NCBI GenBank assembly: GCA_028015205.1 | Contig: CM051512.1 | Coordinates: 3,408,755-3,472,754, forward strand | Direction of reading: 5' to 3' | Length of the DNA stretch: 64,000 bases | Source: Mytilisepta virgata | Taxonomy: Eukaryota > Mollusca > Bivalvia > Mytilida > Mytilidae | In this document: positions 1 through 10,914 of the stretch, piece after piece | How positions within the stretch are numbered: the stretch's first letter is position 1 | How the letters are laid out: every line of letters begins with the position of its first letter | Program-made: the position numbers and the translations under genes | Notes under the pieces: generated by a model | Database searches by the model: none | What the model was told of the DNA's origin: nothing | What the model saw: the letters and a program-made list of their open reading frames with translations, nothing else

Positions 1-804
1 CAATAATCGGATATAAAAAGTTCCTAACTCGTTTATTTTCATTTAATATGATTCTTGTTAGTAACATACTTGTACGCATCAAATGAACATATCATATTTC
101 TGTGTAAAAAGATATTAATTGTCAATGAAGACGTAATACGATGATAAAGTTGAATTCTGGGATATGTCAGATATACTGGAATTAATTTCATATCAGAAAC
201 TTTATAAGTTAATACGATGGTAAGTAAATTTTTCTATTCTAAAAATTTTTCTTACGCCCAATGCTTATTTTTTTTGCTTATTATCACAATTAAAACTTAA
301 ATAAAAAAACGTAAACTATTTATAATGGTTTTATATTGTGAAAAAGTTGGTCCAATCTCTAGGGTTTCTGTTTAAAAACATACGTACATATACTCTTGGA
401 GTAAAAATTACATTTTCCACTTTGTTATTGTGCGTTTTCTAGTTCATTTTAAGAAAATGATTTTTTATATATATATTAAAATAATAATTGTATAGTCATG
501 TTACAAACTTGAAATGCTTTAGTTAACTTAATTTATATCTCAAAACTATACAACACAGACGGAATGTAACACACAGTCAAATGAAAATGAAGTATAATAA
601 ATTCGTCCCTGGAATTTCCAATCTAACTTCTTTGGCGATATTGCATTGGGTTTCTACCTCCAGTAAATGTATATACGTATACATCTGAAAGTCCAAAGCT
701 CTTCCAATACATTCTTTTCCTCGGAAAAACACTGTGAATTCATTTATTTTGGTTGACATCAAATTTCGTGGATCTGGGAAAAGGGCATATTTTAAGGCTC
801 TTAA
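1..804. other. AT-rich intergenic DNA
   Basis: I see only AT-rich, low-complexity sequence here, with short homopolymer and TA runs. The only longer open frame (577-849, minus) shows no recognisable domain and runs into the neighbouring MITE, so I do not call it. Confidence 0.6.
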
Positions 805-986
805 TACAGTCAAAACTGCTTTAATGGACACCTCTATATAGAAAATCACTGTCTATAAAGGGCATTGCTAAAAAGTCCATGTTATGTACAAAGCTTTAAA
901 AATCAGACTCTATATAAACGACACCTGCTCATATAGGGCACTTTTCTCTGTACCCTTTGGTGCCTTTTATACAAGGTTTGACTGTC
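805..986. mobile_element. Short pogo/Tigger-like MITE
   Basis: The ends are inverted copies of a motif beginning ACAGTCAAA followed by a GGCACC/GGACACC block: TACAGTCAAAAC at the left and the complement of GGTTTGACTGT at the right. Internal CTATATAG and TATAGGGCAC blocks repeat the same theme. A TA lies at the left boundary, while the right boundary reads TCA, so the duplication is imperfect. No coding capacity. The pogo/Tigger assignment rests on the look of the termini. Confidence 0.5.
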
Positions 987-1487
987 ATGACTGTATTTCC
1001 CATTTTGTAAATTATAAAAATTACAAAATGTATCTGTTACATCTACAATGTAGATGAAATTATATAATTTACAAAATGCAAAATATAATAATTTCATGGA
1101 TTTCGAATGTCAAAACAAATAAAATATATCGAAATGAAAAAGCAGTTTAAACTGGCGAAATATTTAAAACCAGAAGAAAAATAAACAGTTTTCGATCCGA
1201 CATATTTCGTTCGAAGTTCGTATATAATCGATTATTTCATAACATTTGATTAATTTCAATTTATGAAAGACCACTTAGGGCTTATTCCGAGAATAGTATT
1301 GTAAGAACATTCATATTTAATTTTTTTTTTCTAAATTCGTGGTTTGATCTCTACACCAAATCCACGAAAACTGGTGTACCACGAATTATAAGCGTTTCAT
1401 AGTATTCCTCAAAATGAATGCAATAAATCTTTATTTAAACGTGAAATCTCAAAATTTCTGTTATAGCAATTATCTTTTTTTTTTATT
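987..1487. other. Unannotated AT-rich stretch
   Basis: No gene or recognisable repeat; a small imperfect inverted repeat of an ATTTACAAAATG-like motif lies at about 1005-1080. Confidence 0.5.
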
Positions 1488-1745
1488 TAAAAAAAAGTTG
1501 AATCTTGTGAAAACTAGGAGTATGTCCCTGCCTCTCTTATAGCTATATCCTAAGATGGTTTTGGTTTAATCCTTTGGTCATTTACGCATTTTCGAAATTG
1601 CTCTTCAACTATTTGAACCATTGTTTGGGATTTAAACACTTTAGGGCCTGGCCACAGCTGATGAGTCTTAAATCGACGAGATGTGAACATCTTGTGCAGT
1701 AGACGAAATATGCACACTTTGTTCATCAAAATTGGTATCAATGAA
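1488..1745 (+). repeat. Family D repeat, copy 1 (ribozyme-bearing family)
   Basis: This is the first copy of an interspersed repeat I call D. In this orientation it runs from a GAGTATNTCCCT block through a CTTAGATGGTTTTGGTTT-like block and a hammerhead-like core to a terminal AAAATTGGTATCAA. Other copies lie near 3.2, 10.2, 16.1, 16.5, 17.7, 18.5, 19.0, 21.4, 33.2 and 60.3 kb. Confidence 0.75.
1653..1696 (+). ncRNA. Decayed hammerhead ribozyme motif (family D)
   Basis: The core CUGAUGA is intact. Helix II would be GUCU/CGAC around loop UAAAU (3 of 4 pairs), and helix I CCACAG/UUGUG with one wobble. The second core segment reads GAGA instead of GAAA, a change expected to abolish cleavage. A relic of the motif described at 17724 and 18992. 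Confidence 0.5.
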
Positions 1746-3177
1746 TTTACTGCACACCAAGAGCCGATTTTGTATTTTTAATACGTTCAAATTCCCTTTC
1801 TTTCTCAATTTTTTGTCTTTCCGTTTTTCATTTGTCTCTTTTCGCATTTAATTTTAACCATTTAAGAAAACATTAAATGAACGACTATGCGCAACCTATT
1901 TCAGGGGGAAATTACCGATCATAAAAAGTTATAATTCAAAGCTGCAAATTATTTTTCTAAATTCAAAGATACTATAACTGGAGAGGTCGTAATTTATGTT
2001 ACGTTTATATTAGAACTAGATGTAGTTAACTACTCGTACAAGTACGGTTATCATAAAAAAGGTTGAACAGCTTTTCTTACCCATCGGACAGAGCACCTCC
2101 CCCATTTTCGGAGGGCGAGATATTTGTTTCTTGTAAACATGATGTTGCTTTTATATATATATATATACTACATTTGTACTTTGTTGTTACTAAGACTTGT
2201 GTTTTCTCTATAACGCTAATCATTTATTGGTACCAATTTATCGCAATAAATTAAAACAATATTATTCAAAAGTAAACCGAAATACTTTATTTCCCTTATA
2301 ATAAAAAATCCCTTGTTATATGCTTGTCCTATCTATATTAAGTATGTCCGTTTTAAAAGCTCACTCAAACTTATGATTCTATATTTTATTCAAGTATGAA
2401 ATAAAGTGTTCTTATATAATTGGTCCAATTAGTCCGTATTGTGCAAAAATATCAAAACCTCCCGCTCTTTCAATAGTTAGAAGTGAAATTAGTTTATTAA
2501 TAACTTAATTCATCTGCGGTATAATTACTATGCGTAAGCTACCTCTGGTCAACTTATAGCTGAACAATTATACCCAGAATGACGAAACATGGAAACATGT
2601 CGGATTGGTTCGGACCGTGTTAACTTATCGATAATTTCAGCATTTAAAGAATATAAATAAACGTATTGACCTAAACGCGTATAAAATTTTCAGACAACAA
2701 ATGTATCTTTCTGATTTGAATTGTGTCTATTGCTGTTGTTACGTGATGACGGCCCAAAGAAATCGAGCCCCTAATTTTAGTAGTATATAGATAAAACAGC
2801 ATGAGTATTACAAAGAACACATATGACAGATCAATTCACTAATTGTTTTTTTTTTCTGAATTTTTCACTCGATTCAGTGATTTAATTTATAATTTTCGTA
2901 CATGCAAAGTGCAAACTTGTTAACTACCACCCTTTTCTTAAGAGAAAAAACAATAACACTCCTTTCTTCTTCAGATTAATCCATCGATTTACTGTCTATT
3001 TACATTACTGACAAATCTATAACCTCTTAATAATGCATACCAAAATTGACAGAAGTCGTTCCAATTATTAATATTTGACATGAAATTGTAGACCGACCTT
3101 GACGAAGAAAAAATATGGTCTTCTGCTGAGAGTTTTAATAAAAAAAGTTCTATTTTAGTAATTGGATTATATACCAA
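1746..3177. other. Unannotated AT-rich stretch
   Basis: No gene or clear repeat. Short open frames at 2063-2254 and 2989-3177 have no recognisable domain and biased low-complexity composition. Confidence 0.5.
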
Positions 3178-3560
3178 CTATAATTCTTTGATACCAATTT
3201 TGATGCACAAGATGTGCAAATTTCGTCAATTTACGAAACATCAGTTGTGTTGAAGGCCTTAAATGTTAAAAACCAAACCAACAATCCAAAATGTTGAAAA
3301 GCAAATTCACAAATGACAAAACCGGTTAAGCCAAAACCATCTAAGGACAGAGCTATGCACGAGGAAGATAATCCTTAGTTTTCACAGTTTTACAATTTAT
3401 TTACAAATTCGCACAAACTACCTTCAAGTTACTTTATTGTAAAAAAAAAGCTGGTAAACATTTTTATCCCTAAATAGAATTTTGAAAACAGCTATATTCG
3501 GAATAAATTCAGGTACTAACCGGCAATTCAAGGTCGTTTTTGAAATTTTGCAGTGATTTA
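3178..3560 (-). repeat. Family D repeat, copy 2
   Basis: Reads on the minus strand, starting (on plus) with TTCTTTGATACCAATTTTGA. The hammerhead core is damaged: CUGAUGU instead of CUGAUGA, and helix II no longer pairs fully. The GAAA segment and the CACAA/UUGUG pairing of helix I remain. Confidence 0.7.
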
Positions 3561-4239
3561 ATTTCGCTGTCTAGATTAGTCCATATAGAAGTGTATTAGA
3601 TTAGTCCCTACAGAAGTGTATTATCAACACTATCAATACATTCTGAGCAATGACCCCAAACGGACCTCAACACAAAACATTTCAGGATCTTATCTGCAGA
3701 AAATACAAATAATTAATTACGATTTTTGGAAACAAAAGGTAGTATAATAATTTTTACTTTCATTTTAAAGAAACATCTGAGATATTCAAAAAAAAAACCA
3801 CTTGGATTGGAAAAAAAGACACACAGTAGTATATTGATATGGAATATCAATATCAGGATGAAAAATGATCTATTCTATTCCGACTTTTTATCGGATTTGA
3901 ACTGAATAAAATTGCAGATGATTTTAATGAGGAAAATGTTACTACAAGGACCACCTGGTTTTTTACCAGTGTCTTTTAGGAGTCTTTGTAATCTACTTTA
4001 ACTGAATTCAACGATGTCGTCTTTGTTGGTTTGAATTATATTCGTCTAATGTTCGATGCTGACTTTGTCTTTTGAAATAGGTTCATTAATTTTCCTTTGT
4101 TTTTTTTATTCTAAATGTTTTATATGCTAAGTTAAAGTGAATATTTACGAATAAAACCTCTTTGAATATACAATGATTAATAATGTAGCAGTGACGAACA
4201 GAATTAGTTCACAATATAATGCCTCTAACACTTAATATG

Positions 4240-4251
4240 TTTTATTTGCAG
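4240..4251 (+). other. Probable 3' splice site in the GPCR 5' UTR
   Basis: A pyrimidine-rich tract ending in TTGCAG lies 28 bases before the GPCR start codon. The ATG directly after it meets a stop two codons later, so this segment is untranslated leader. An intron in the 5' UTR ahead of a single coding exon is common in this receptor class. The upstream exon could not be located. Confidence 0.5.
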
Positions 4252-4279
4252 ATGAACTAACACGGCTGTATTACAAGCT

Positions 4280-5653
4280 ATGGAACATTTGTCGAGTATG
4301 GACGAACAATTGGGTTCTTACTTGATAGAATCTGTAACTAGTGTATTAGGAATGTCCGTTAGTCTTAATATCAGTGAGACCCTTCCTAACCGTCCAGATG
4401 TCATAACGAATGCCGAGACACTCCGAATGACACGCATGCTCGTACAACGCATACTGGTCCCTGTAATTGTTGTGACTGGGTTAACTGGAAACCTTGTAAG
4501 CATTGCGGTATTAACAAACCCATCAATGAAATCGTCAACGAATTGTTATCTGACCTTTTTAGCGATATTTGATAGTTTATATCTCATAACTAGCTTTACA
4601 CTAAGCTTTAAACATTACGAAGGAATAAAAGATGAATATGTATATAAATGCTGGTACCCTTACGGACGGGTACTATCAGACATGTGGTCTAATGCATCTG
4701 TTTTTCTTACTGTTACATTTACTGTAGAACGGTATGTTGCAGTTTGTCATCCAATGAGAGGACGTGTTATATGTACGCCTAAAAGAGCGAAATTTATTGC
4801 TATTGTAATGGCGTCAAGTGCTCTGGTGTGTACATTTCCAGAATTTTTCGAATGGAAATTAGTAAACACAACAGATGGAAATATTACTTATGTGGAAATT
4901 GTGATGACGGAATTTGCCGAACAGGAATCGTACAGTGTCGGATATTATTATTTCATTGCTATAATGTTTACTTTTATTCCATTATTGGCACTGTGTAGTT
5001 TTAATTCAATATTAATTAGGTCCGTTTGCAGAGCAAATGAAATCCGGAAAGCGATGACACATACTACTGCCAGACGATCCGACAACAGGCGACAATGCGA
5101 ACAACATAAAACAACATTAATGTTAGTCGTTGTTGCTGTTGTTTTTATTGTCTGTCAACTACCCTCGGCAACATTGATAATTTACAATACGTATCTAGAT
5201 GCGTATGGTATAAATCTTACCGGAAATGAAATGAACAATCTCCGGATTGCAGGTAACGTTGCAAACATACTTATTCAGTTCAATGCCGCAATGAATTTTA
5301 TTTTATACTCCGTGATGAGTACAAAATTTCGGCGAGTGTTTTTTAGGATAATGTATCGCATACTACCAGGAAAGAATCGTGAATCCCGATACAGAGATGC
5401 GACACATTTCACAGGCATGTCTTTCTCTAAATCAACAGCTAAACATATCATCAGATATAAAGGATTGTCACCTTTAAAGAAAAATATAAACCATGCTCTG
5501 TATCGTCAGAGATTCAACGACATTCCCTCTTCGAGTATGAGTCCGTATAGAAGTAAGGAGAATTTGAACGATTCTTCAGATTCAATCATACTTAAAGATC
5601 GAATTCTGATGAAAAATGGCGATGTTACAATCAGTTCAGGGACAAGCCTTTAA
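4280..5653 (+). CDS. Rhodopsin-type GPCR, FMRFamide/neuropeptide receptor-like
   Basis: A complete 457-residue seven-transmembrane receptor of the plasma membrane, expected to bind an extracellular peptide and signal through heterotrimeric G proteins. Seven hydrophobic segments lie at about 55-78, 87-110, 128-149, 171-192, 221-245, 278-303 and 324-346. Landmarks: TGN in TM1 (N71), LAIFD in TM2 (D98), Cys124 at the top of TM3, ERY at 150-152 with VAVCHP after it, the TM5 proline (P234), CQLP in TM6 (292-295) in place of CWxP, and NFILY in TM7 (339-343) in place of NPxxY. CQLP and NFxxY are typical of FMRFamide-receptor-like proteins, which is the basis for the subfamily call. N30, N196 and N201 are candidate glycosylation sites. 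The basic, Ser-rich tail is about 110 residues. Extracellular loop 2 contains no cysteine to partner Cys124. The start is the first ATG after the putative splice site, with G at -3 and +4; a second ATG is codon 7. The coding region has no intron. GPCR is certain; the ligand is unknown. Confidence 0.95.
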   Translation: MEHLSSMDEQLGSYLIESVTSVLGMSVSLNISETLPNRPDVITNAETLRMTRMLVQRILVPVIVVTGLTGNLVSIAVLTNPSMKSSTNCYLTFLAIFDSLYLITSFTLSFKHYEGIKDEYVYKCWYPYGRVLSDMWSNASVFLTVTFTVERYVAVCHPMRGRVICTPKRAKFIAIVMASSALVCTFPEFFEWKLVNTTDGNITYVEIVMTEFAEQESYSVGYYYFIAIMFTFIPLLALCSFNSILIRSVCRANEIRKAMTHTTARRSDNRRQCEQHKTTLMLVVVAVVFIVCQLPSATLIIYNTYLDAYGINLTGNEMNNLRIAGNVANILIQFNAAMNFILYSVMSTKFRRVFFRIMYRILPGKNRESRYRDATHFTGMSFSKSTAKHIIRYKGLSPLKKNINHALYRQRFNDIPSSSMSPYRSKENLNDSSDSIILKDRILMKNGDVTISSGTSL

Positions 5654-5840
5654 TTTGTATATATATGACATATTTTGTGTGGAATTTGTTCAGGGGGGAC
5701 ATATATGAGTAATATAAGTTTTTGAGGACCTTATAATAAGTTGTTGGAACAAAATAATTGATGATATTTCGGGTAAAGTTTCCTTATTGTAGTGAATTTG
5801 GATGAAATATTTTGAAGAATAAATTTTATCCATAAAATAC
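5654..5840 (+). terminator. GPCR 3' UTR with poly(A) signal
   Basis: The canonical AATAAA at 5818-5823 lies about 165 bases after the stop codon in AT-rich sequence and is the best candidate for 3'-end formation. Cleavage would fall near 5835-5850. Confidence 0.5.
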
Positions 5841-6079
5841 AGGAAAATACCATTTTTTATTATTTGCTCAATCAAAAAACTCATTTATTAAAAACAAATG
5901 TATTTTATTTTGTCTTTTAGAATTTTTTGTATTGTCTTTATTTATGTTTTAGTTAAAGATAAAACCGGTGGAATGTAGAATGTTTAAGACCTGTGAGATG
6001 TTAAATATTACATTATTATACTTACTATTGTTAATTATTAGTATTTTCATTATATATTATTAGTATTTCTACAAGTTCA

Positions 6080-6160
6080 TGTATTTATTATTTGTATTAT
6101 TTATTATTATGATTATTGTTATCATTATTATTATCATTATTATTATTATTATTATTATTT
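6080..6160. repeat. (ATT)n microsatellite
   Basis: Imperfect ATT/TTA trinucleotide run with interspersed ATC units. Confidence 0.8.
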
Positions 6161-6257
6161 CAAGATATTCGGTCCATTAAGGGTATGCAGTGTACATTAA
6201 TTCTTTTTGACGGAACATAAATTGAATCAAAATACACGTGAACAGTTATATATATAT

Positions 6258-6500
6258 TCTTACATTGTTAGGATTGGATTATCTGATTTCTCCAATCGAG
6301 ATACATGTAGTTAAATTACGAAATGTTTAGCTCCGAGCCTTGGCGAGCGCTTAAAATTCCGTATTTTAACTATCGAGATTGGAGAAATCCGATAATCCAA
6401 GAGTCGTAATGGAAGACGCTGTTTCTTTAATTTTCAAAAAAGTCTGATAATCCAAAAGTCGTAATGTAAGACGCTGTTTCTTTAATGTTCAAAACGCTTT
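6258..6500. mobile_element. Foldback MITE with a duplicated right end
   Basis: Arms containing TTGGATTATC, TTTCTCCAATC and AGTTAAA at the left are mirrored by TTTAACTATCGAGATTGG, GAGAAATCCGATAATCCAA at the right. The apex reads GAGCCTTGGCGAGCG. The right end is then repeated: a GATAATCCAAxAGTCGTAAT block followed by GACGCTGTTTCTTTAAT occurs at both 6386-6436 and 6444-6500. No coding capacity. Confidence 0.7.
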
Positions 6501-7338
6501 ATAAACTGGCCAATAGCATCAAATTTTCTCAACATCTTCCCGTCACTATGATCAACAGTATTACACGACAGTTGTCACAATGGCGGATGGAAAGGAACAA
6601 CAAGAAGAACACGGCATGTTCAAGTTTTAATGGATCCTATCTGTCGCCCGGCAAGTAAGATTTTTTTGTCCCGGTCTCAGCTTCATTTTAGGACATCTTT
6701 TATTACAAAGCAGACCACGGGATCGAAAGTTTGTTTATGTGTAACCAAGGACATTTTTTAGAAGACCAAACATATTCCGAGAACAAAAACCTCACTAATG
6801 AGATTATCAATTTTTCTAACACCCGTGGAGAGACTGTCAAATTGACTGAAAATTAGAGAAATAGTGTTACTAAAGCTTGCCTATATTTATTGTAGATATT
6901 TGTCATTATTATCCGGGATATTTGGTTTGTAATGATCGGCTAATTTAACAGTGTTAAAAGGATGATGTTAGTAAGTTTTAGAATAATATGGTTTCCAAAT
7001 AGTTTTTATCATTTAAACAAACTTTACTACAGGAATAAAATAATAATTTCAAAAATAATTGATTTGTTCACGAAACTCATTTGGGGTCATTTAGGGAAAA
7101 ACAAATATTTGAAATGGATGAAACCAAAGACATTTGAAAATCGTACGGATGAATATTTTTCTTTAATTTGTTAGATCAATGTCTAAAACCGGTGAGATAT
7201 GTTTGAGAGTAGAGTATTTGATACATTTAATGTTAGAATTATTGTCATATTGTATTTTGTTTAATTCCTTGCCTTATATTAAATGTTCTATATTTTCACA
7301 TCGAATAAATTTCTTAAAACAGCAGTATATATTGTTAG
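6501..7338. other. Unannotated stretch
   Basis: No supported gene. A 16-codon frame starts at the ATGGCGG at 6581 in good context but stops before any plausible donor. The open frame 6962-7174 has no recognisable domain. Confidence 0.4.
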
Positions 7339-7344
7339 TTAAAG

Positions 7345-7665
7345 ATAAAAATTAAACGAGACGTGTGGTAAATATTGGAAAATAAAGGTCAGAACAAAGG
7401 TACCGTACTCCAAGGTGCATTCAATAAGGGAAAGTCCACATATACCGACAAAACCGAAAAGAACCTCAACCATATCAACCAGCGGAACAACTGAAAAACA
7501 ACTGTCATATTCCTGACTTGGTACAGGCATTTTCCAAAGAAAATGGTGGGTTAAACCAGGTTTTACGGCTAGCCAAACCTCCCACTTATATGACAGTCGT
7601 TCATAATTCCGTATTGACAAAAAAAAAAATAAATAAATAAATTAAAAAAAAAAAACCAGGGGAGC
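7345..7665 (-). repeat. Family F mussel-type repeat with A-rich end
   Basis: Contains the recurrent block ACCTGGTTTAACCCACC / TACCAAGTCAGGA (read on minus), seen in related form at 31.56, 35.08, 40.0 and 43.4 kb. The 93-residue minus frame across it is repeat-derived. An A-rich run follows at 7618-7660. Confidence 0.6.
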
Positions 7666-7680
7666 AACAAATAAATAAAA

Positions 7681-8016
7681 AAATTCACAAGTCGGGAAAA
7701 TCCAGTAGTCATAAAGTTACCATAATGTATAACCCAAGGCCATCCTGAATGATTTGTGAAACCGAAACTGAATATTTGTCTAAAATGTCTTGGTATGTAC
7801 CGACGAATTTCTTAAGAAACAGGACTATAAGATAGTAGGCAAATCAAAAGACAGGGTGAATTCATGAGAACACTAACACAAGAAAAACATTTAACAGAGA
7901 TACAACCAAAGGAGAGAAAAAACACATAGCTTGCCAAAGAGAATCATAAAAAGCAAAATACAAAAGCTGAACTACTAGCAAAAAAAATCAATGAAGTAAC
8001 AACCAAGAAAGTGTGA
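7681..8016. other. Unannotated stretch
   Basis: No gene and no repeat that I can match elsewhere in the window. Confidence 0.4.
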
Positions 8017-8124
8017 ACACGCCGAAACAAATTTCACACCCTTTTTACACGGAGGAGGCATTATATAATACAATATATAATGCCCCCTCCATGTAAAAAG
8101 GGTGTGAAATTTGTTTAGACGTGT
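8017..8124. repeat. Near-perfect 108-bp hairpin palindrome
   Basis: Two arms of about 50 bases mirror each other with only a few mismatches around a 4-6 base centre. Shared arm blocks are ACAAATTTCACACCCTTTTT, a GGAGG-rich block and GCATTATATA. It could be a minimal foldback MITE. No flanking duplication is obvious. Confidence 0.85.
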
Positions 8125-8676
8125 ACTTAAATTATCTTTGACTATCCCATTTTTTGAACGTTTGATATTTCAAACTGCTCTGAAAATGTCAGAGTGATTA
8201 TGTGTTATTTTCGGATTTGGCAATTCGTTTGAAATATGTTCAACTGAAACAATTCATTCATACAGACAGTTTTTGCGTCTCACTGGTGATTTATTTTTAA
8301 TCAGTAAAGTCATAATGTCAAGGCACAAACCTTTATTTTTTTGTATCTTTTAAGGGTGAAAACTGATACCTAATTTATCTGTCTACTATGAGTTTACTAG
8401 TTTAGCTTGGTTTCTCTTTAGTAATAGTATGTGATTAAAACATTTAGCTGATTTTAAAGAGTATCAGCGTTGAGTAATGTATTGTATCAGGATGCCAACA
8501 GCGACAGGAGTCCTGGAAAGGTCCTTCTGGGTTGGTTGTCAACACAATACTTGTAGGAACGGATACCCTCGAGGGTTCAGAATAGCTGATAAACTTCAGG
8601 GGGCGTCTCACAACACTACCGACAAGTTAACATCGAAAACAACACAACACAACACTGGAGGCATTTTAACACAAGA
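8125..8676. other. Unannotated stretch
   Basis: No gene supported; the 67-residue frame at 8477-8680 has no recognisable domain. Confidence 0.4.
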
Positions 8677-9073
8677 TTAAGGATGACCGCTGGTCTAATA
8701 GAAAATAAATAGGATTTGATATAGGTGTTTTAGTTTGAAAAAACATATGAATAGTAAACAAATAAAGGAGAAAAAATATAGGTTCATGTGCTTATTTTGG
8801 AGCTATAAGGTCTTGAAAATTTGCAGGAAAAGGGCTTTCTCTGGATTTTTCATTGTCTTTGCATTGACAACTTCAGTCTCTCAAAGGTGTATAAAAAATA
8901 AAAAGGATTTCATAAAATTTTGTCAAATACCATTTTAAGGTATATATGATTGAATTATTAAAGAAAATGTGGGGGTTCATGGGCAAAACATATCATGTTT
9001 AAGAATTGGATAAAACCTGAGGATTCCGAAAATCTGACAAAAAGACGAAAACATGACCAGCGAGCATCCTTAA
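8677..9073. mobile_element. TTAA-flanked MITE, family H copy 1
   Basis: Inverted termini AAGGATGACCGCTGGTC and GACCAGCGAGCATCCTT are bounded by TTAA at 8677-8680 and 9070-9073. A second copy with the same ends and interior landmarks (GTGTATAAAAAATAA-type and GGATAAAACC blocks) lies at 48628-49010, also bounded by TTAA. TTAA target duplication is the hallmark of piggyBac-type elements; the 397-bp unit has no coding capacity. Confidence 0.75.
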
Positions 9074-9230
9074 ATCAAAAACTACTTTAAAGGAAATGTA
9101 TACAATGAGAAAGTTTTAGAATTCAACAAGGAAGAACTATAGAACACCTAAAGGAGTTGATTCTTTAAAAATCAGCTGAACGTTTTAATCACATACTAAT
9201 AGTAAAGAGAAATCAAGCTTCTCGATGCTC

Positions 9231-9521
9231 AAAGTAAAGTCAAGAAAAACCAAAGGGGTATTCGAAGGAGAGAAAAATCGTAACAACTGACAAACTCCGG
9301 AGAACAACGAATACAAGACCAAAACAATGAATGCACTACAAATAAAAACTAAAAACATATGAACAACATGGACCCCACCAAAAAACCGGGGGTAGACCCA
9401 GGTGCTCCGGAAGAGTGAGCAGTCTCTGCTTCCTGCAGGACACCCGCCATTCTGCCCAAGTCAAATCCGGTATGAGGAAGGGATAATATCAATGGAACAG
9501 GTCCTTTTTCATTTAGGAAAC
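9231..9521 (+). repeat. Family A interspersed repeat, copy 1
   Basis: Runs from AGTCAAGAAAxACCAAAGG through ACAACTGACAAACTCC, GGACCCCACCAAAA, GGTGCTCCGGAAGAG and CTGCTTCCTGCAGGACAC to CAATGGAACAGGTC. Other copies are inside each unit of the 25.8-28.9 kb triplication and near 36.3 (minus), 57.7, 60.7 and 63.0 kb (minus). Short frames overlapping these copies are repeat-derived. Confidence 0.85.
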
Positions 9522-10232
9522 GGTTGTTTCATACCTGTGAACCAAGTCATGATGACACCCATAAAACATTAATAAGGATGACTTCAGCTTAGGAGCAACG
9601 TACCCCTGTCTGAGGAACTTTTCTGTCAGGAATGTTTGTCAAACTGCTATATATCCAATGAATTGTGTGGTTCAAATTTCTTGAAATTTTATGTATTTGG
9701 TAACACGTAAAAGTAGATATTTCATCAAACCTTTATGAAATTTAAACGATCCAAACTATTTTAGTCGAAGTGTTGGATACCCCCTTAAGATAACAACAAA
9801 ATGTCACTGCATCAAAATATATTATGTTAAGAAAAAAGCACTAGCAATATATACAGCGATATTGAATATACAAGGAGACTTCATGTGAATTGGCAGTGTC
9901 TGTAATCGAATGATTGAAACTTAACGTTTCAAGTATGTAAAAATATATGACTATGTTCATCCAACAAGTAAAAGTCACATCATATAGTCTTTTACTGCTT
10001 AAATTAACTGAGTGCTGCTGTTGGTGAACATAACGTTTTAAACCATGCAACGTTTAAGGTTATTGTTTAAGTGTTCATTATTTTTCGTCTTAAAGAGACC
10101 CTGTATGTAGCATAATTAACCAAGTGATTACTCCAAACACACCCATCATGTTCCAGATAACATAAGGCAATGACCTCGATAAATTATTGACAAACTTTAG
10201 AAACGCTTCATGTTTATCATAAAAAATATTTG
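9522..10232. other. Unannotated stretch
   Basis: No gene supported; the minus frame 9841-10050 has no recognisable domain. A degenerate relative of the TCCGGATACC-ended MITE may lie near 10.12-10.21 kb. Confidence 0.4.
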
Positions 10233-10310
10233 ATACCAATTTCGATTTACGACTCGTCAGTTGTGCTGAAGACCTAAAATATTGAGAACCGAAACAACAA
10301 TAATATTTTT
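10233..10310 (-). repeat. Family D repeat fragment
   Basis: Short copy with TTGATACCAATTTCGATTTACG; a deletion has joined the terminus to helix II and removed most of the ribozyme core. Confidence 0.6.
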
Positions 10311-10376
10311 ATTTTCATTTACGCCGCACGCAAGCTAACAAATGTTTCAACTACAGATATATGATTTAATTTAGCA

Positions 10377-10571
10377 AATAAAAAAAAACGTAATACCATT
10401 GGACAGACACACCTGTGAAGACAAATGAACAAAGCACAAGCACAACAAATGAACACTGAAAACTAAGAAACAAGAACAACACGAACTCCTATGAAAACGA
10501 AGGGGCTAGGTATTTCCTGCTTAATATACGGTACCCGTCGTGAAGTTCAACAAAGTCAATGTGGTAGAAAT
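10377..10571 (+). repeat. Family B interspersed repeat, copy 1
   Basis: Diagnostic blocks are AAAACGTAATxCCATTGGACAG, GACAAATGAAC, CACAAGCACAACAAAT, CGAACTCCTAT and CCCGTCGTGAAGTTCAACA. Other copies lie near 12.0, 32.6, 34.8 (minus), 37.0 (minus), 45.0 (minus), 49.3 and 53.8 kb. Confidence 0.8.
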
Positions 10572-10914
10572 CATTTATTACACAACATCTAACCTTCGTA
10601 TAAACAACGACAAAAATATAGAAAAAAAACAAATACAGATAAAATGGAGAGTCAGATTAAATCTACCTTATACACAAACATAATACTAGTATACGAAAAA
10701 ATAACAATAATAAACAATGCATCTATAGCCAATTAAGTTAGGTTTGACGTCACTGAAATAATAATATCATAGTTAAACAATTCCAATCTTCATTATACCT
10801 AAGTATATATCATATTTCATTCTGGGTGAAGCAGAAAATGCGTGTTATCCATTGTAAACCCGTAATAATTTGACATAATGAAAAGTATATATTTATGTAT
10901 GTACAACGATATTA

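Noticed and set aside
6581..6660. Possible first coding exon (ATGGCGG in good context, then GTAAGA at 6657)
   Set aside because: The frame from this ATG stops before the donor. A second ATG is needed to reach it, and no downstream exon could be identified.
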